Assembly: GCA_016200005.1 (NCBI GenBank)
Contig: JACQFP010000065.1
Coordinates: 1-37,703 of the forward strand
DNA from: Verrucomicrobiota bacterium
Lineage (GTDB): Bacteria > Verrucomicrobiota > Verrucomicrobiia > Limisphaerales > PALSA-1396
DNA length: 37,703 nucleotides
Direction: 5' to 3'
In this document: one piece after another, positions 1 through 7,475 of the stretch
Layout: the number at the start of each line of letters is the position of its first letter
Numbering within the stretch: the stretch's first letter is position 1
Made by a program: the position numbers and the translations under genes
The notes under the pieces: generated by a model
The model's input: only the letters and a program-made list of their open reading frames with translations
What the model was told of the DNA's origin: nothing
Database searches by the model: none

Positions 1-117
1 CGCAGCCAACAACCCAAAGCACAATACAAAACCACCACCGACTTCCAAGCTGCCATGGGAGAAAACAACCTCGCCAAAGCCATGCGATTCGTCACACGCA
101 AACGTCCATGCCTCTAA
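1..117 (+). CDS. C-terminal fragment of an unrecognised protein
   Basis: The frame opening at base 1 stays open for 38 codons and stops with TAA at 115-117. The visible tail is basic and polar and ends in Arg-Lys-Arg-Pro-Cys-Leu. I do not recognise the family from this fragment. A short stem followed by a T-rich stretch at 149-173 would fit as its transcription terminator, which mildly supports a real gene ending here. It is truncated by the window edge, and the open frame is short enough to be chance. Confidence 0.35.
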   Translation, partial: RSQQPKAQYKTTTDFQAAMGENNLAKAMRFVTRKRPCL

Positions 118-148
118 AAACACGCTCATGCATACGCGCTGTCTTCGC

Positions 149-173
149 ACCAATTTATTGGTTTTTCTTTTTT
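149..173 (+). terminator. Possible rho-independent terminator
   Basis: A five-base stem, ACCAA (149-153) pairing with TTGGT (158-162) around a TTTA loop, is followed directly by a run of T interrupted by one C. It lies about 30 bases after the stop of the truncated gene at the left edge. The stem is short, so the call is tentative. Confidence 0.4.
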
Positions 174-278
174 AAAAACATCCGGCATATTCGAAACGAG
201 GAAACAATTGCGACGGAGGTAGTTTCAGAAGGCGAGTAGTATTACCCGTGCACAGCTAAATCGCCCCGTCTCAGCACT

Positions 279-839
279 TCAATTCATCGACAAATCTTCC
301 GGCGTTTCGGCCAGCAGTCGGTATTTGCCACCTTTCTGGCGCAAGATCATCGGCCAGAGTTGTTCGGGTTTGGCCTCGAAGACGATTTCGAGCGAGGCGG
401 GATGAGTCAGCCAGGCGTTGCGTTTCATTTCCTCTTCAAGCTGGCCGGGACTCCAGCCCGCGTAGCCCGCGAACATCCTTATTTTCTTGGTGGTCGAAAA
501 AGATTCGCCGATATCGATGAGCTCGTCGAGCGAATGGCCCAAGTCCAGATTCGGCATCACGCTGGCGTCAGGAACAAAACTGTCCGAGTGCAAAAAACTC
601 AACGCGCCGGGCTGCACGGGACCGCCGAGATAGAGTGGTTGTTCCTTGAGTTGTTCGGGCAAATCCGCAACCAGCGCGTCGCCCACCTTGTTTCCGCTCG
701 AACGGTTCAAGACGAGGCCGAACGCGCCCTCGGCATCGTGCTGGCAGATCAGCACCACCGAGCGATGGAAAAATGATCCGCGCAATTGCCCGCCATCCAG
801 CAGCAACTGGCCTTTCAGATATTTCGCGGTGTCGGACAT
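279..839 (-). CDS. YqgE/AlgH family protein
   Basis: This 186-residue protein has the usual length and layout of the YqgE/AlgH (DUF179) family. Near the N-terminus it reads Leu-Lys-Gly-Gln-Leu-Leu-Leu and then Phe-Phe-His-Arg-Ser-Val-Val-Leu-Ile-Cys. This is followed by the family's Ala-Phe-Gly-Leu-Val-Leu-Asn-Arg block and a Gly-Gly-Pro-Val segment; Ala-Gly-Tyr-Ala-Gly-Trp-Ser-Pro-Gly-Gln-Leu sits at about residues 123-133. The family is widespread and cytosolic. AlgH was linked to alginate regulation in Pseudomonas, but its biochemical role is unclear. The ATG start at 839 leaves no unusual extension. It is divergent from the small lipoprotein gene to its right. Confidence 0.93.
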   Translation of the reverse strand: MSDTAKYLKGQLLLDGGQLRGSFFHRSVVLICQHDAEGAFGLVLNRSSGNKVGDALVADLPEQLKEQPLYLGGPVQPGALSFLHSDSFVPDASVMPNLDLGHSLDELIDIGESFSTTKKIRMFAGYAGWSPGQLEEEMKRNAWLTHPASLEIVFEAKPEQLWPMILRQKGGKYRLLAETPEDLSMN

Positions 840-906
840 ACAACTAGTTTACCGCCCCAGTTTGCATCAAGCTTGCCCGGTTGACAATTTCGATTAAATT
901 CAAACC

Positions 907-1023
907 ATGACAAAAATTCTTCTACTATTGCTGCTGGCTGTGGCACTGGTCGCCGGGGGATGTTGCACGCATTCGGGCAGTCGCGAGTTCATCCCGGGCA
1001 AGGGCTGGGTGCCGAATGACTGA
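907..1023 (+). CDS. Small lipoprotein, 38 residues
   Basis: An ATG at 907 opens a 38-codon frame ending with TGA at 1021-1023. The product has a Lys at position 4, a run of six Leu, a hydrophobic core and then a lipobox-like Val-Ala-Gly-Gly-Cys, so lipidation at Cys19 is predicted. The mature part is only about 20 residues and ends Pro-Gly-Lys-Gly-Trp-Val-Pro-Asn-Asp. From memory, small verrucomicrobial lipoproteins with a similar Pro-Gly-x-Gly-Trp tail occur, but I cannot check that here. No clear Shine-Dalgarno is visible. It lies between the divergent YqgE gene and the end of transketolase. Function unknown. Confidence 0.6.
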   Translation: MTKILLLLLLAVALVAGGCCTHSGSREFIPGKGWVPND

Positions 1024-1110
1024 CTCGTAAAAACGTTGGTTTGCCACCCGGTTGGAGGTCCGCAGGCAACGATATAGCGCAGCGAAATTCAACCAAGAGT
1101 GGCCCGTTGA

Positions 1111-2949
1111 TCAAATCAGTGCTTTGACCTTCTTACCAATGGCGGCTGCATCAATGCCATACTTCGCCATGAGTTCCTCCGCTTTTCCGGAGTGCGGCAG
1201 TTCGTTCACCGCCAGCTTGTGCACCCGGATGCCATCGGCGCTCAGTTCGCCGGCCACGGCGTCCCCCAACCCGCCTTCAGGATAATGATCCTCGACCGTA
1301 ACGATCGTGTTGTTGGTCTTCTGCGCGGCATCGCGAATCACTTCTTTGCCCAGCGGCTTGATGCTGTAAGCGTCAATGACAGTGATGCCGACGCCTTCCT
1401 TGGCCAAAGCCTCAGCCGCTTTTAACGCTTCAAAAAGCGTCACGCCCGCCGCGACCACAGTGACCTTATCGCCGGCGGATTGCTTGAGCACTTTCGCGCC
1501 GCCGATGGGAAATTGTTCGTCGTTCTGGTAGATCACGGGCGTCTTTGGACGTGACGTGCGCAAGAAAGCGATGCCCTTGGTCAACGCCATTTGTTCTACC
1601 AGCTTTTCGGTGCTCACTGCATCGCTCGGATATAACACGACGCTGCCGGCAATGGCGCGCATGATGGCGAGGTCTTCCAAGGCCATCTGCGACGGGCCAT
1701 CCTCGCCAATGCTCACGCCGACGTGCGAACCGGCCATCTTGAGGTTCGCCATTGAGATGCCGGCCACGCGAATCTGGTCAGCCGCGCGTTCAAAGAAACA
1801 GGCGAACGTGGAAGCGAACGGAACCTTGCCGCGCGTACCGAAGCCAGTCGCCACGCCCACCAGGTTTTGCTCGGCAATGAAACATTCGGTGAATCGATCG
1901 GGAAATTTTTTGAAAAACTTTTCCGCAAAGGTTGAATTCTTGGTGTCGCCGTCCATGGCCACGATCCGTTCGTCAACCTCTCCAATGCGCACCAACGCGT
2001 TGCCATAAGCCTCGCGCGTCGCCACCATGTCACCAAGTTTGTAAGTGGTCGGCGGGTATCCGGCGGGCGCTTCGTTCTTCGGCAACGGTAATTGACTGGG
2101 CGCCGGAATGGGAACGCCGATGCCGGATTTTGCTTTCGGTTGAAGTTCCGATGTGGCTTTGCCCGCTTCATCCTTGGAAAGAGCCTTGCCGTGCCATCCC
2201 TCCTTGTCCTCGATGAAGGAAATGCCCGCGCCTTTCAGAGTTTTGGCCAGAATCGCCAGCGGTTGTTTACCCAATCCAACTGCCGCAAGCACTTCGACAA
2301 TTTCCTCCATGTCGTGCCCGTTGATGACTTCCGTCCGCCAGCCAAACGCTTCGAATCGCCTGCGATATACATCAAGGTCGTGGCCGAACGCGGTCGGCTG
2401 ACTTTGACCCAACCGGTTCACATCAACAATTGCGGTGAGATTGTTGAGATGATAAATGCCCGCCAGCGACGCGGCTTCCCAAACGCTGCCTTCCGCACAT
2501 TCGCCGTCGCCGAGGAGAACAAAAGTGTTGTAGTCCAAGTTGTCGAGGCGCGCGCACAGTGCCATGCCCACGCCAACGCTCAATCCCTGACCGAGCGAGC
2601 CGGTCGCCACATCGGCGAACGATAGTCGCGGCGTCGGATGGCCTTCGAGATCGCTGCCAAGTTCGCGCAACTTCAAGAGGTCGGCCACCGGGAACAGTCC
2701 GGTTTCTGCCCACGCCGCGTAGAGCAGCGGCGCGGCATGCCCTTTGGAAAGAATGAAGCGGTCGTTGTTCGCATAATGCGGATTCTTCGGGTCGTAACGC
2801 ATGTGGCCGAAGAACAGTGCAGCCACCAAGTCCGCTGCCGAGCAGCACGAGGTCGGGTGACCGCTGCCAGCCGCCGTGGTGGCCGCGATGGAGTGAATGC
2901 GTAGCTGGTTGGCTATGCCGGACAGTGTTTCAACAGAGGTATCGTTCAT
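1111..2949 (-). CDS. tkt: Transketolase (short, single-chain form)
   Basis: Transketolase moves two-carbon ketol units between sugar phosphates in the non-oxidative pentose phosphate pathway, using thiamine diphosphate and a divalent metal in the cytosol. The 612-residue product has the N-terminal ThDP domain with Gly-Ser-Gly-His-Pro at 28-32, Ser-Lys-Gly-His at 68-71 and the Gly-Asp-Gly-Glu motif at 148-151, whose Asn partner lies near 178. The pyrimidine-binding and C-terminal domains follow, including an Ala-Glu-Gln-Asn block. Its length matches the short, animal/archaeal-like transketolases rather than the ~660-residue E. coli type. The ATG at 2949 is chosen because the longer open frame adds 56 residues without family similarity. 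It is followed downstream by the lipoprotein gene on the other strand. Confidence 0.95.
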   Translation of the reverse strand: MNDTSVETLSGIANQLRIHSIAATTAAGSGHPTSCCSAADLVAALFFGHMRYDPKNPHYANNDRFILSKGHAAPLLYAAWAETGLFPVADLLKLRELGSDLEGHPTPRLSFADVATGSLGQGLSVGVGMALCARLDNLDYNTFVLLGDGECAEGSVWEAASLAGIYHLNNLTAIVDVNRLGQSQPTAFGHDLDVYRRRFEAFGWRTEVINGHDMEEIVEVLAAVGLGKQPLAILAKTLKGAGISFIEDKEGWHGKALSKDEAGKATSELQPKAKSGIGVPIPAPSQLPLPKNEAPAGYPPTTYKLGDMVATREAYGNALVRIGEVDERIVAMDGDTKNSTFAEKFFKKFPDRFTECFIAEQNLVGVATGFGTRGKVPFASTFACFFERAADQIRVAGISMANLKMAGSHVGVSIGEDGPSQMALEDLAIMRAIAGSVVLYPSDAVSTEKLVEQMALTKGIAFLRTSRPKTPVIYQNDEQFPIGGAKVLKQSAGDKVTVVAAGVTLFEALKAAEALAKEGVGITVIDAYSIKPLGKEVIRDAAQKTNNTIVTVEDHYPEGGLGDAVAGELSADGIRVHKLAVNELPHSGKAEELMAKYGIDAAAIGKKVKALI

Positions 2950-3043
2950 TAGATTTGCAAACTCTACGGGGCGACGACCAAAAGGAAAGACCGAAAATTG
3001 AAAGGGTGTTGTTGAAAGCGAAACTCGACTCGCCGGCAGACTA

Positions 3044-3727
3044 CTACTTTGGCAACGCGTGACCGGGGATACTACAAATCGGCGCCAGGCCAACGGTATT
3101 GATCGTATAGACTCCACCGGCAGGACAGACCGGCAGGGCGTTGCCCTTGAAGTAGTGCAAGAGTTCGCTTTGGTTCACGAGCGAAGTGGCAGTTTTTCTA
3201 TTCTCCAATGCCCATTGCTGTTTCGCGCCGTCAATCTGGCGAAGGTTGTTGATGCAGGCGTTGACCGGCGCCTGGGCCGGGTCCGTTGCCGCCGCTGGCC
3301 GAATGCCATATCGCTGTTCAAATAGTCTTCGTTGTTCGGCAGTCATCGTGGCCAATGGTGAGTTGGTGCGGAGTGATTGAGCCGCGGCTTGTGCAGCCTG
3401 TACTTGCGCCTGCGCGGACTGAATCTGGGCTTGAGCCGTCTGCGTCTGTTTGGTCAACGCCAGTTTTTCCTCCCGCAACTGCCGGATTTCATTGCGCAGC
3501 CGGGGCAGGTCGGCATTGTCCTTGCGCAGACGGGCCAGTTCATCGCCTTGCACCTGGATTTTTTTCAACTCCTCATTTTCCGCCCGCAGTGTTTGCAAGT
3601 CCTGAACTTCGGGTCGCAATTTCGCCAGCTCAGTTTCCTTTTGCGCGCTGGCAGTGTAGAAAAAGTACGCCCCCGCGACGGCAGCCACCGCCAGCAGCCA
3701 CGGAAATAAAATCTTGATTGATTTCAT
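3044..3727 (-). CDS. Membrane-anchored coiled-coil protein with pseudopilin-like C-terminal head
   Basis: The 227-residue product starts with a short basic stretch and one transmembrane segment at about residues 6-24. A long heptad-rich coiled coil follows (about 27-115), with many Leu, Glu and Gln residues and Ala/Gln-rich repeats near its end. The last 75 residues read Ala-Cys-Ile-Asn-Asn-Leu-Arg-Gln-Ile-Asp-Gly-Ala-Lys and later Cys-Pro-Ala-Gly-Gly and Cys-Ser-Ile-Pro-Gly-His. This is the pattern seen in the head domains of many verrucomicrobial type II secretion-like pseudopilins. There is no prepilin cleavage motif; a coiled coil replaces the pilin helix. ATG 3727 is preferred over longer frames because these would run into the tRNA gene; ATG 3733 is an alternative. 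Function unknown. Confidence 0.75.
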   Translation of the reverse strand: MKSIKILFPWLLAVAAVAGAYFFYTASAQKETELAKLRPEVQDLQTLRAENEELKKIQVQGDELARLRKDNADLPRLRNEIRQLREEKLALTKQTQTAQAQIQSAQAQVQAAQAAAQSLRTNSPLATMTAEQRRLFEQRYGIRPAAATDPAQAPVNACINNLRQIDGAKQQWALENRKTATSLVNQSELLHYFKGNALPVCPAGGVYTINTVGLAPICSIPGHALPK

Positions 3728-3780
3728 ACCCATCCATTCATCCCGAACCGTACCTTGCCTCGAAACGATCCGCTTCAAAC

Positions 3781-3857
3781 TGGTGCGCGTGGCGGGAGTT
3801 GAACCCACAACCTGCGGCTTCGGAGGCCGTCACTCTATCCAATTGAGCTACACGCGC
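3781..3857 (-). tRNA. tRNA-Arg (anticodon CCG), CCA encoded
   Basis: The reverse strand folds into a full cloverleaf. The acceptor stem pairs seven of seven bases (GCGCGTG with CACGCGC), followed by discriminator A and an encoded CCA. The D arm is GCTC/GAGT around AATTGGATA. The anticodon loop is CTCCGAA, giving anticodon CCG, on a stem with one A-C mismatch at the 27-43 pair. The T arm is GTGGG/CCCGC around TTCAACT. Length with CCA is 77. Anticodon CCG reads CGG codons. Confidence 0.95.
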
Positions 3858-3972
3858 ATGATCGACAGCGAACAAAACTAGGCGAATCCGCGCCTCCCCG
3901 CAAACAGTTTTGTCGTGGTCAAATTCACTCCATACTTGCTCTCTGCCGCCGCTTTCTCTAAAAAAACCGCGC

Positions 3973-4899
3973 ATGTCTGCCACTGCCCGCAATAATTATT
4001 TGCCTTCACGCCACTCCTTTGATCTGCCCGCTTACCTGGCTTCACGCACGGTTGCTGTCAACCGCGCGTTGTACCGCTTGCTGCCACCGGCCACGGCCAG
4101 ACCCGCTACGCTCCATCGGGCGATGCGTTATTCCCTGTTCGCGGGCGGCAAGCGATTGCGTCCGGCCCTTTGCCTGGCGGCTGCGGCGGCGTGCGGCGGT
4201 CGCGAGTCCGACGCGCTGCCCCTGGCCTGCGCAGTGGAATGTATCCACACCTATTCGCTGATTCATGACGATCTGCCCGCGATGGACAATGATGATTATC
4301 GCCGGGGCAAACTCACGAATCACAAGGTTTTTGGCGAGGGCATCGCGATCCTGGCGGGTGATGCGCTGTTGACGCAGGCGTTTGAGATTGCGGCACGATG
4401 CAAGGGCTGGCCGCGTTTTTCGCATCGAGACATTGTCCTCGAGATTGCGCGCGCCGCCGGCTCGCTGCAATTGATCGCTGGACAAGTCGCTGATCTCGAA
4501 GGCGAAGGGAAAGAGATTTCCGCCGCACAACTCAAATACATTCACGAGCGCAAGACTTCGGCGTTGCTTTGCTGTTCCGCGCGGCTCGGCGGCATGAGCG
4601 CCAACTGCACGCCTCCACAACTTCAGGCGTTGACGCGTTTTGGTTACAACGTGGGACTGGCCTTCCAGATTATCGACGACATTCTGGACATCACGCAAAC
4701 CAGCGATCAACTCGGCAAGACCGCGGGCAAGGATGCCGCGGCGAAGAAGGCAACTTATCCTTCGATAGTCGGTTTGGAAAAATCGCGCCGACTCGCGAAA
4801 GCCCTGACAGGTCGCGCGTTTGGAGCGTTGAAGAGTTTTCGGGGCGGGGCGGTTGCGTTGGAAGCCCTGGCCGAGCACCTCCTCCAGCGCGACCGTTGA
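3973..4899 (+). CDS. ispA: Polyprenyl (farnesyl/geranylgeranyl) diphosphate synthase
   Basis: This trans-prenyltransferase condenses isopentenyl diphosphate with allylic diphosphates to make the C15-C20 precursors of quinones, undecaprenyl phosphate and hopanoids. The 308-residue protein shows Gly-Gly-Lys-Arg-Leu-Arg-Pro at 58-64, the first Asp-rich motif Asp-Asp-Leu-Pro-Ala-Met-Asp at 99-105 and the second, Asp-Asp-Ile-Leu-Asp, at 235-239. The two extra residues in the first motif are typical of bacterial FPP synthases. The ATG at 3973 starts the conserved N-terminal region; an upstream in-frame ATG at 3910 adds 21 unlike residues. It is followed by prfB after about 135 bases rather than by dxs or xseB, its common partners elsewhere. 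The exact chain length cannot be read from sequence alone. Confidence 0.93.
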   Translation: MSATARNNYLPSRHSFDLPAYLASRTVAVNRALYRLLPPATARPATLHRAMRYSLFAGGKRLRPALCLAAAAACGGRESDALPLACAVECIHTYSLIHDDLPAMDNDDYRRGKLTNHKVFGEGIAILAGDALLTQAFEIAARCKGWPRFSHRDIVLEIARAAGSLQLIAGQVADLEGEGKEISAAQLKYIHERKTSALLCCSARLGGMSANCTPPQLQALTRFGYNVGLAFQIIDDILDITQTSDQLGKTAGKDAAAKKATYPSIVGLEKSRRLAKALTGRAFGALKSFRGGAVALEALAEHLLQRDR

Positions 4900-5034
4900 G
4901 CCGGCAGGCGGAAGCTTGAACGCCAACGTGGTGCAAGCTCCCGCGCTCCACTTTCCCGCATGACGGTTCTGGTCAGCGCACGCCGGTGAATCACTGCTGG
5001 ATTTGCGCCTGCGACTGCGGTATGCTCCCGGCCT

Positions 5035-6181
5035 ATGTTCGACACCATTAAAGCTCAGTTGCCGACCGCTGCCGGGAAACTTGCCCACTTGCGGAGGTTT
5101 CTTTGACGTGCCCAGCGCGCAAAAGCGGCTTGGCGAACTGGACGCTTTGATGGCGGCCGAAAATTTCTGGAACAATCGCGAGCAGGCCCAGAAACTCATC
5201 GACGAAGCCAATTCCCTCCGCAGCAAAATCGAACCGCTGCTTTCCGCTGAAAAGCAACTCGACGATTTCCGCGTCATGGTCGAGTTGAGTGAAGCCGAGC
5301 CCGAAGCCGAGCAGGTCAAACATCTGCGCGATCTGGAGCGCGACCTCGCGAAGTTGTTCAAGGAACTGGAGGCGCACGAGCTGGAGGTTTTTCTCAGCGG
5401 CCCGCACGACAAGAACAATTGCATTCTCAGCATCAACGCCGGCGCGGGGGGCACGGAGTCGTGCGACTGGGCGAGCATGCTCATGCGGATGTATCAACGC
5501 TGGTGCGAGTCCCGCGGGTGGAACGTGGAGGTGACCGATGCGCTGCCGGGCGAAACCGCCGGCATCAAGAGCGTCACGATGTTGATCGAGGGCGATAATG
5601 CCTACGGTTATTGCAAGGCCGAACGCGGCGTGCACCGGCTCGTGCGCATTTCGCCGTTCGATTCGAACAAACGACGCCACACCAGTTTCGCCAGCCTGGA
5701 TGTGATCGCGGAAATTGAAGAGACGTCGCCGGACATCGTCATTCCGCCGACCGAGTTTCAAATCGACACGTTCCGCTCCGGTGGCAAAGGGGGACAGAAC
5801 GTGAACAAAGTCGAAACCGCCGTGCGCATTACGCATGTTCCCACCGGGTTGGTGGTGGCATCGCAGAGCCAGCGTTCGCAGCATCAGAACCGCGCGACGG
5901 CGATGAAGCTGTTGCTCTCGCGCATCTACGCGCAGCGGCTCGACGCGCAGAAGCAGGAGATGGAACGGTTTTATGGCGAGAAAGGCAGCGTCTCCTGGGG
6001 CAACCAGATTCGCAGTTATGTCTTTCAGCCCTATCGCATGGTGAAGGATTTACGGACGGGCGTCGAAACCAGCAACGTGCAGGCCGTGATGGACGGCGAC
6101 CTTGACGCGTTCGTGAACGGCTGGCTGCGCGCCGGTTGTCCGACCAAACGGATGCAAGGCGTGAAAGATGAAGAAGAATAA
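5035..6181 (+). CDS. prfB: Peptide chain release factor 2, programmed +1 frameshift
   Basis: RF2 recognises UGA and UAA in the ribosomal A site and triggers peptide release. Translation starts at ATG 5035 and runs 23 codons to CTT at 5101-5103, followed by in-frame TGA at 5104-5106. Skipping T5104 and resuming with GAC at 5105 gives a 381-residue RF2. The early part (Met-Phe-Asp-Thr-Ile-Lys...) aligns with the usual RF2 N-terminus, which would be lost without the shift. The specificity tripeptide Ser-Pro-Phe is at 206-208 and the catalytic Gly-Gly-Gln at 252-254, in an Arg-Ser-Gly-Gly-Lys-Gly-Gly-Gln-Asn context. A single uninterrupted frame from 5003 is open but its N-terminus is unlike RF2. 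Expression is autoregulated: low RF2 favours frameshifting at the weak UGA-C stop. Confidence 0.96.
5092..5107 (+). promoter_or_regulatory. prfB programmed +1 frameshift site
   Basis: The Shine-Dalgarno-like CGGAGG (5092-5097), a three-base spacer TTT, the slippery CTT (5101-5103) and the stop TGA followed by C (5104-5107) reproduce the E. coli prfB recoding signal in element order and spacing. The internal SD-like sequence stimulates slippage from CTT to TTT. The downstream C weakens termination at the UGA, making the site a sensor of RF2 level. Confidence 0.95.
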
Positions 6182-6208
6182 CGAAATCCAAAAGACGAAA
6201 TCCAAAAG
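6181..6208 (+). repeat. Perfect 14-base tandem duplication
   Basis: The 14-base word ACGAAATCCAAAAG occurs twice in direct succession (6181-6194 and 6195-6208), starting at the last base of the prfB stop codon. It leads straight into the palindromic element at 6211-6302, whose words are variants of the same AAATCCGAA theme, so the two probably belong to one repeat system. Confidence 0.85.
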
Positions 6209-6210
6209 AA

Positions 6211-6302
6211 ATCCGAAGCCCGGAATCCGAACCAATGGGCAGCGCGACATTCGGTCTTCGGAATTCGGATTTGTTTCGGATTTCGGGATTCGGGCTTCGG
6301 AT
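6211..6302. repeat. Palindromic intergenic repeat (AATCCGAA family)
   Basis: Outer arms ATCCGAAGCCCG (6211-6222) and CGGGCTTCGGAT (6291-6302) are perfect 12-base inverted repeats. Each is continued inward by variants of GAATCCGAA / TTCGGATTTCGG, so the whole 92-base stretch is built from the same short word on both strands. It fills the prfB-trpC gap and would fold in RNA, so it could also limit readthrough into trpC. I see no T-run. Confidence 0.8.
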
Positions 6303-6310
6303 GTTTCAAT

Positions 6311-7114
6311 GTGAACCTCCTCGACACCATCGTAGCGCAGAAGAAACGCGAAGTTGCCTCCTTGCCGGCGCGGCTCATTGCGGCGGCTGATTTGCGGGAG
6401 GCGTTGCGCGAGCGCGATGAGCGCCGGGATTTCTTTGCCGCATTGCGCAAGCCGGGGACCCGCCACGTGGCGTTGATTGCGGAAGTGAAGAAGGCATCGC
6501 CGTCGGCGGGCGTCATCTGCAAGGACTTTGATCCGGTGCGCATTGCGAAGGAATACGAGGCGGCGGGGGTGAGTTGTTTGTCGGTGCTCACGGACAAGGA
6601 GTTTTTCCTGGGCTCGCTCGATCACCTGAAACAAATCCGTCGCGTGGTGAAGCTGCCGCTGTTGCGGAAGGACTTCATCATCGACGAGCGGCAGATTCTG
6701 GAAGCCATCGAATGGGGCGCGGACGCCATCTTGTTGATTGTCGCCATTCTGAGCGACGCGCGGTTGAAGCATTTTCATTCGCTCGCAACTGAGGCTGGTT
6801 TGGCAGCGCTGGTAGAAGTGCATGACGAAGCCGAACTGGATCGCGCTCTGGCGGCGGGAGCAAGACTCATCGGGGTTAACAACCGCGACCTCAAAACGTT
6901 CCAGGTTGATCTGGCGACAACTGAGCGGCTCGCGGCAAAGCTGTTTTCGCCATCTGCCACTCGCGACTCTTCACTCCTCGTTGCGGAAAGTGGCATTCGC
7001 ACCCGCGCCGATGTGCAGCGCCTGGCCAAGTGCGGCGCGCGCGCCATCCTGGTGGGCGAATCGTTGATGAAACACGGTGATGTAGCCGCCAAGGTGCGCG
7101 AGTTGCTCGGCTGA
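6311..7114 (+). CDS. trpC: Indole-3-glycerol-phosphate synthase
   Basis: TrpC closes the indole ring in tryptophan biosynthesis, converting CdRP to indole-3-glycerol phosphate with loss of CO2 and water. The 267-residue TIM barrel has the N-terminal Leu-x-x-Ile-Val-Ala-x-Lys-x-x-Glu-Val helix, the Ala-Glu-Val-Lys-Lys-Ala-Ser-Pro-Ser active-site strand near 57-65, Leu-Arg-Lys-Asp-Phe-Ile near 118-123 and Gly-Val-Asn-Asn-Arg-Asp near 190-195. A C-terminal Ala-Glu-Ser-Gly-Ile block follows. The start is GTG at 6311, which gives the family N-terminus exactly; no good Shine-Dalgarno is visible. Other trp genes are absent from the window, so trpC is dispersed here. Confidence 0.95.
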   Translation: MNLLDTIVAQKKREVASLPARLIAAADLREALRERDERRDFFAALRKPGTRHVALIAEVKKASPSAGVICKDFDPVRIAKEYEAAGVSCLSVLTDKEFFLGSLDHLKQIRRVVKLPLLRKDFIIDERQILEAIEWGADAILLIVAILSDARLKHFHSLATEAGLAALVEVHDEAELDRALAAGARLIGVNNRDLKTFQVDLATTERLAAKLFSPSATRDSSLLVAESGIRTRADVQRLAKCGARAILVGESLMKHGDVAAKVRELLG

Positions 7115-7475
7115 AAATCGATCCCAGGATCGGTAGCCGGGAAAATGGACGCCAGTTTCCAGCGCGCAGGAGTCCACCTTGAGTTCCGGTGCCGCGCGAA
7201 GCGTGCCGGCTTTTTTTGGCGAACACCGCGCATCCGGCGGTGTCCCCGCGCGCGAGAATGGGCGGCCGTTGTCGCGGCTTTGGACTGGCAACGAATCGTC
7301 TCGAGGGGAATGGTCTGGTGATTGGGGTGGGCTGGGAAGTGGTTACAAATGGCCAACGTGGCCGGTTGAGAACGCGCCACTCGCGCAAAGGTTCAACTCC
7401 AGGGCAAACATTCGCACTGGCTCATCCCCGCAGAATTCCAGGCCAGCGCACCTGGGCCGTTTTTGGTTTCAGCCA
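7115..7475. other. Intergenic region between convergent genes
   Basis: This 361-base gap separates the ends of trpC (+) and the GspC-like gene (-). No open frame in it has a recognisable product. It holds a possible trpC terminator (7186-7217) and a perfect seven-base hairpin, ACACCGC (7223-7229) with GCGGTGT (7237-7243). Open frames here read as translated repeat or decayed sequence; I see nothing else. Confidence 0.6.
7186..7217 (+). terminator. Possible trpC terminator
   Basis: CCGG at 7186-7189 and CCGG at 7206-7209 close an imperfect GC-rich stem that includes an inner CGC/GCG pairing, followed by C and then seven T (7211-7217). It sits about 70 bases past the trpC stop. The stem contains unpaired bases, so confidence is moderate. 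Confidence 0.4.

Noticed and set aside
4042-5484. A 480-codon open frame on the minus strand overlapping ispA and prfB
   Set aside because: It is antisense to two well supported genes in a GC-rich region, and its product has no recognisable domain.
6940-6990. A few extra residues in TrpC (Ser-Pro-Ser-Ala-Thr-Arg-Asp-Ser) as a fourth coding element
   Set aside because: No inverted repeat is visible and loop length varies naturally at this point in TrpC.
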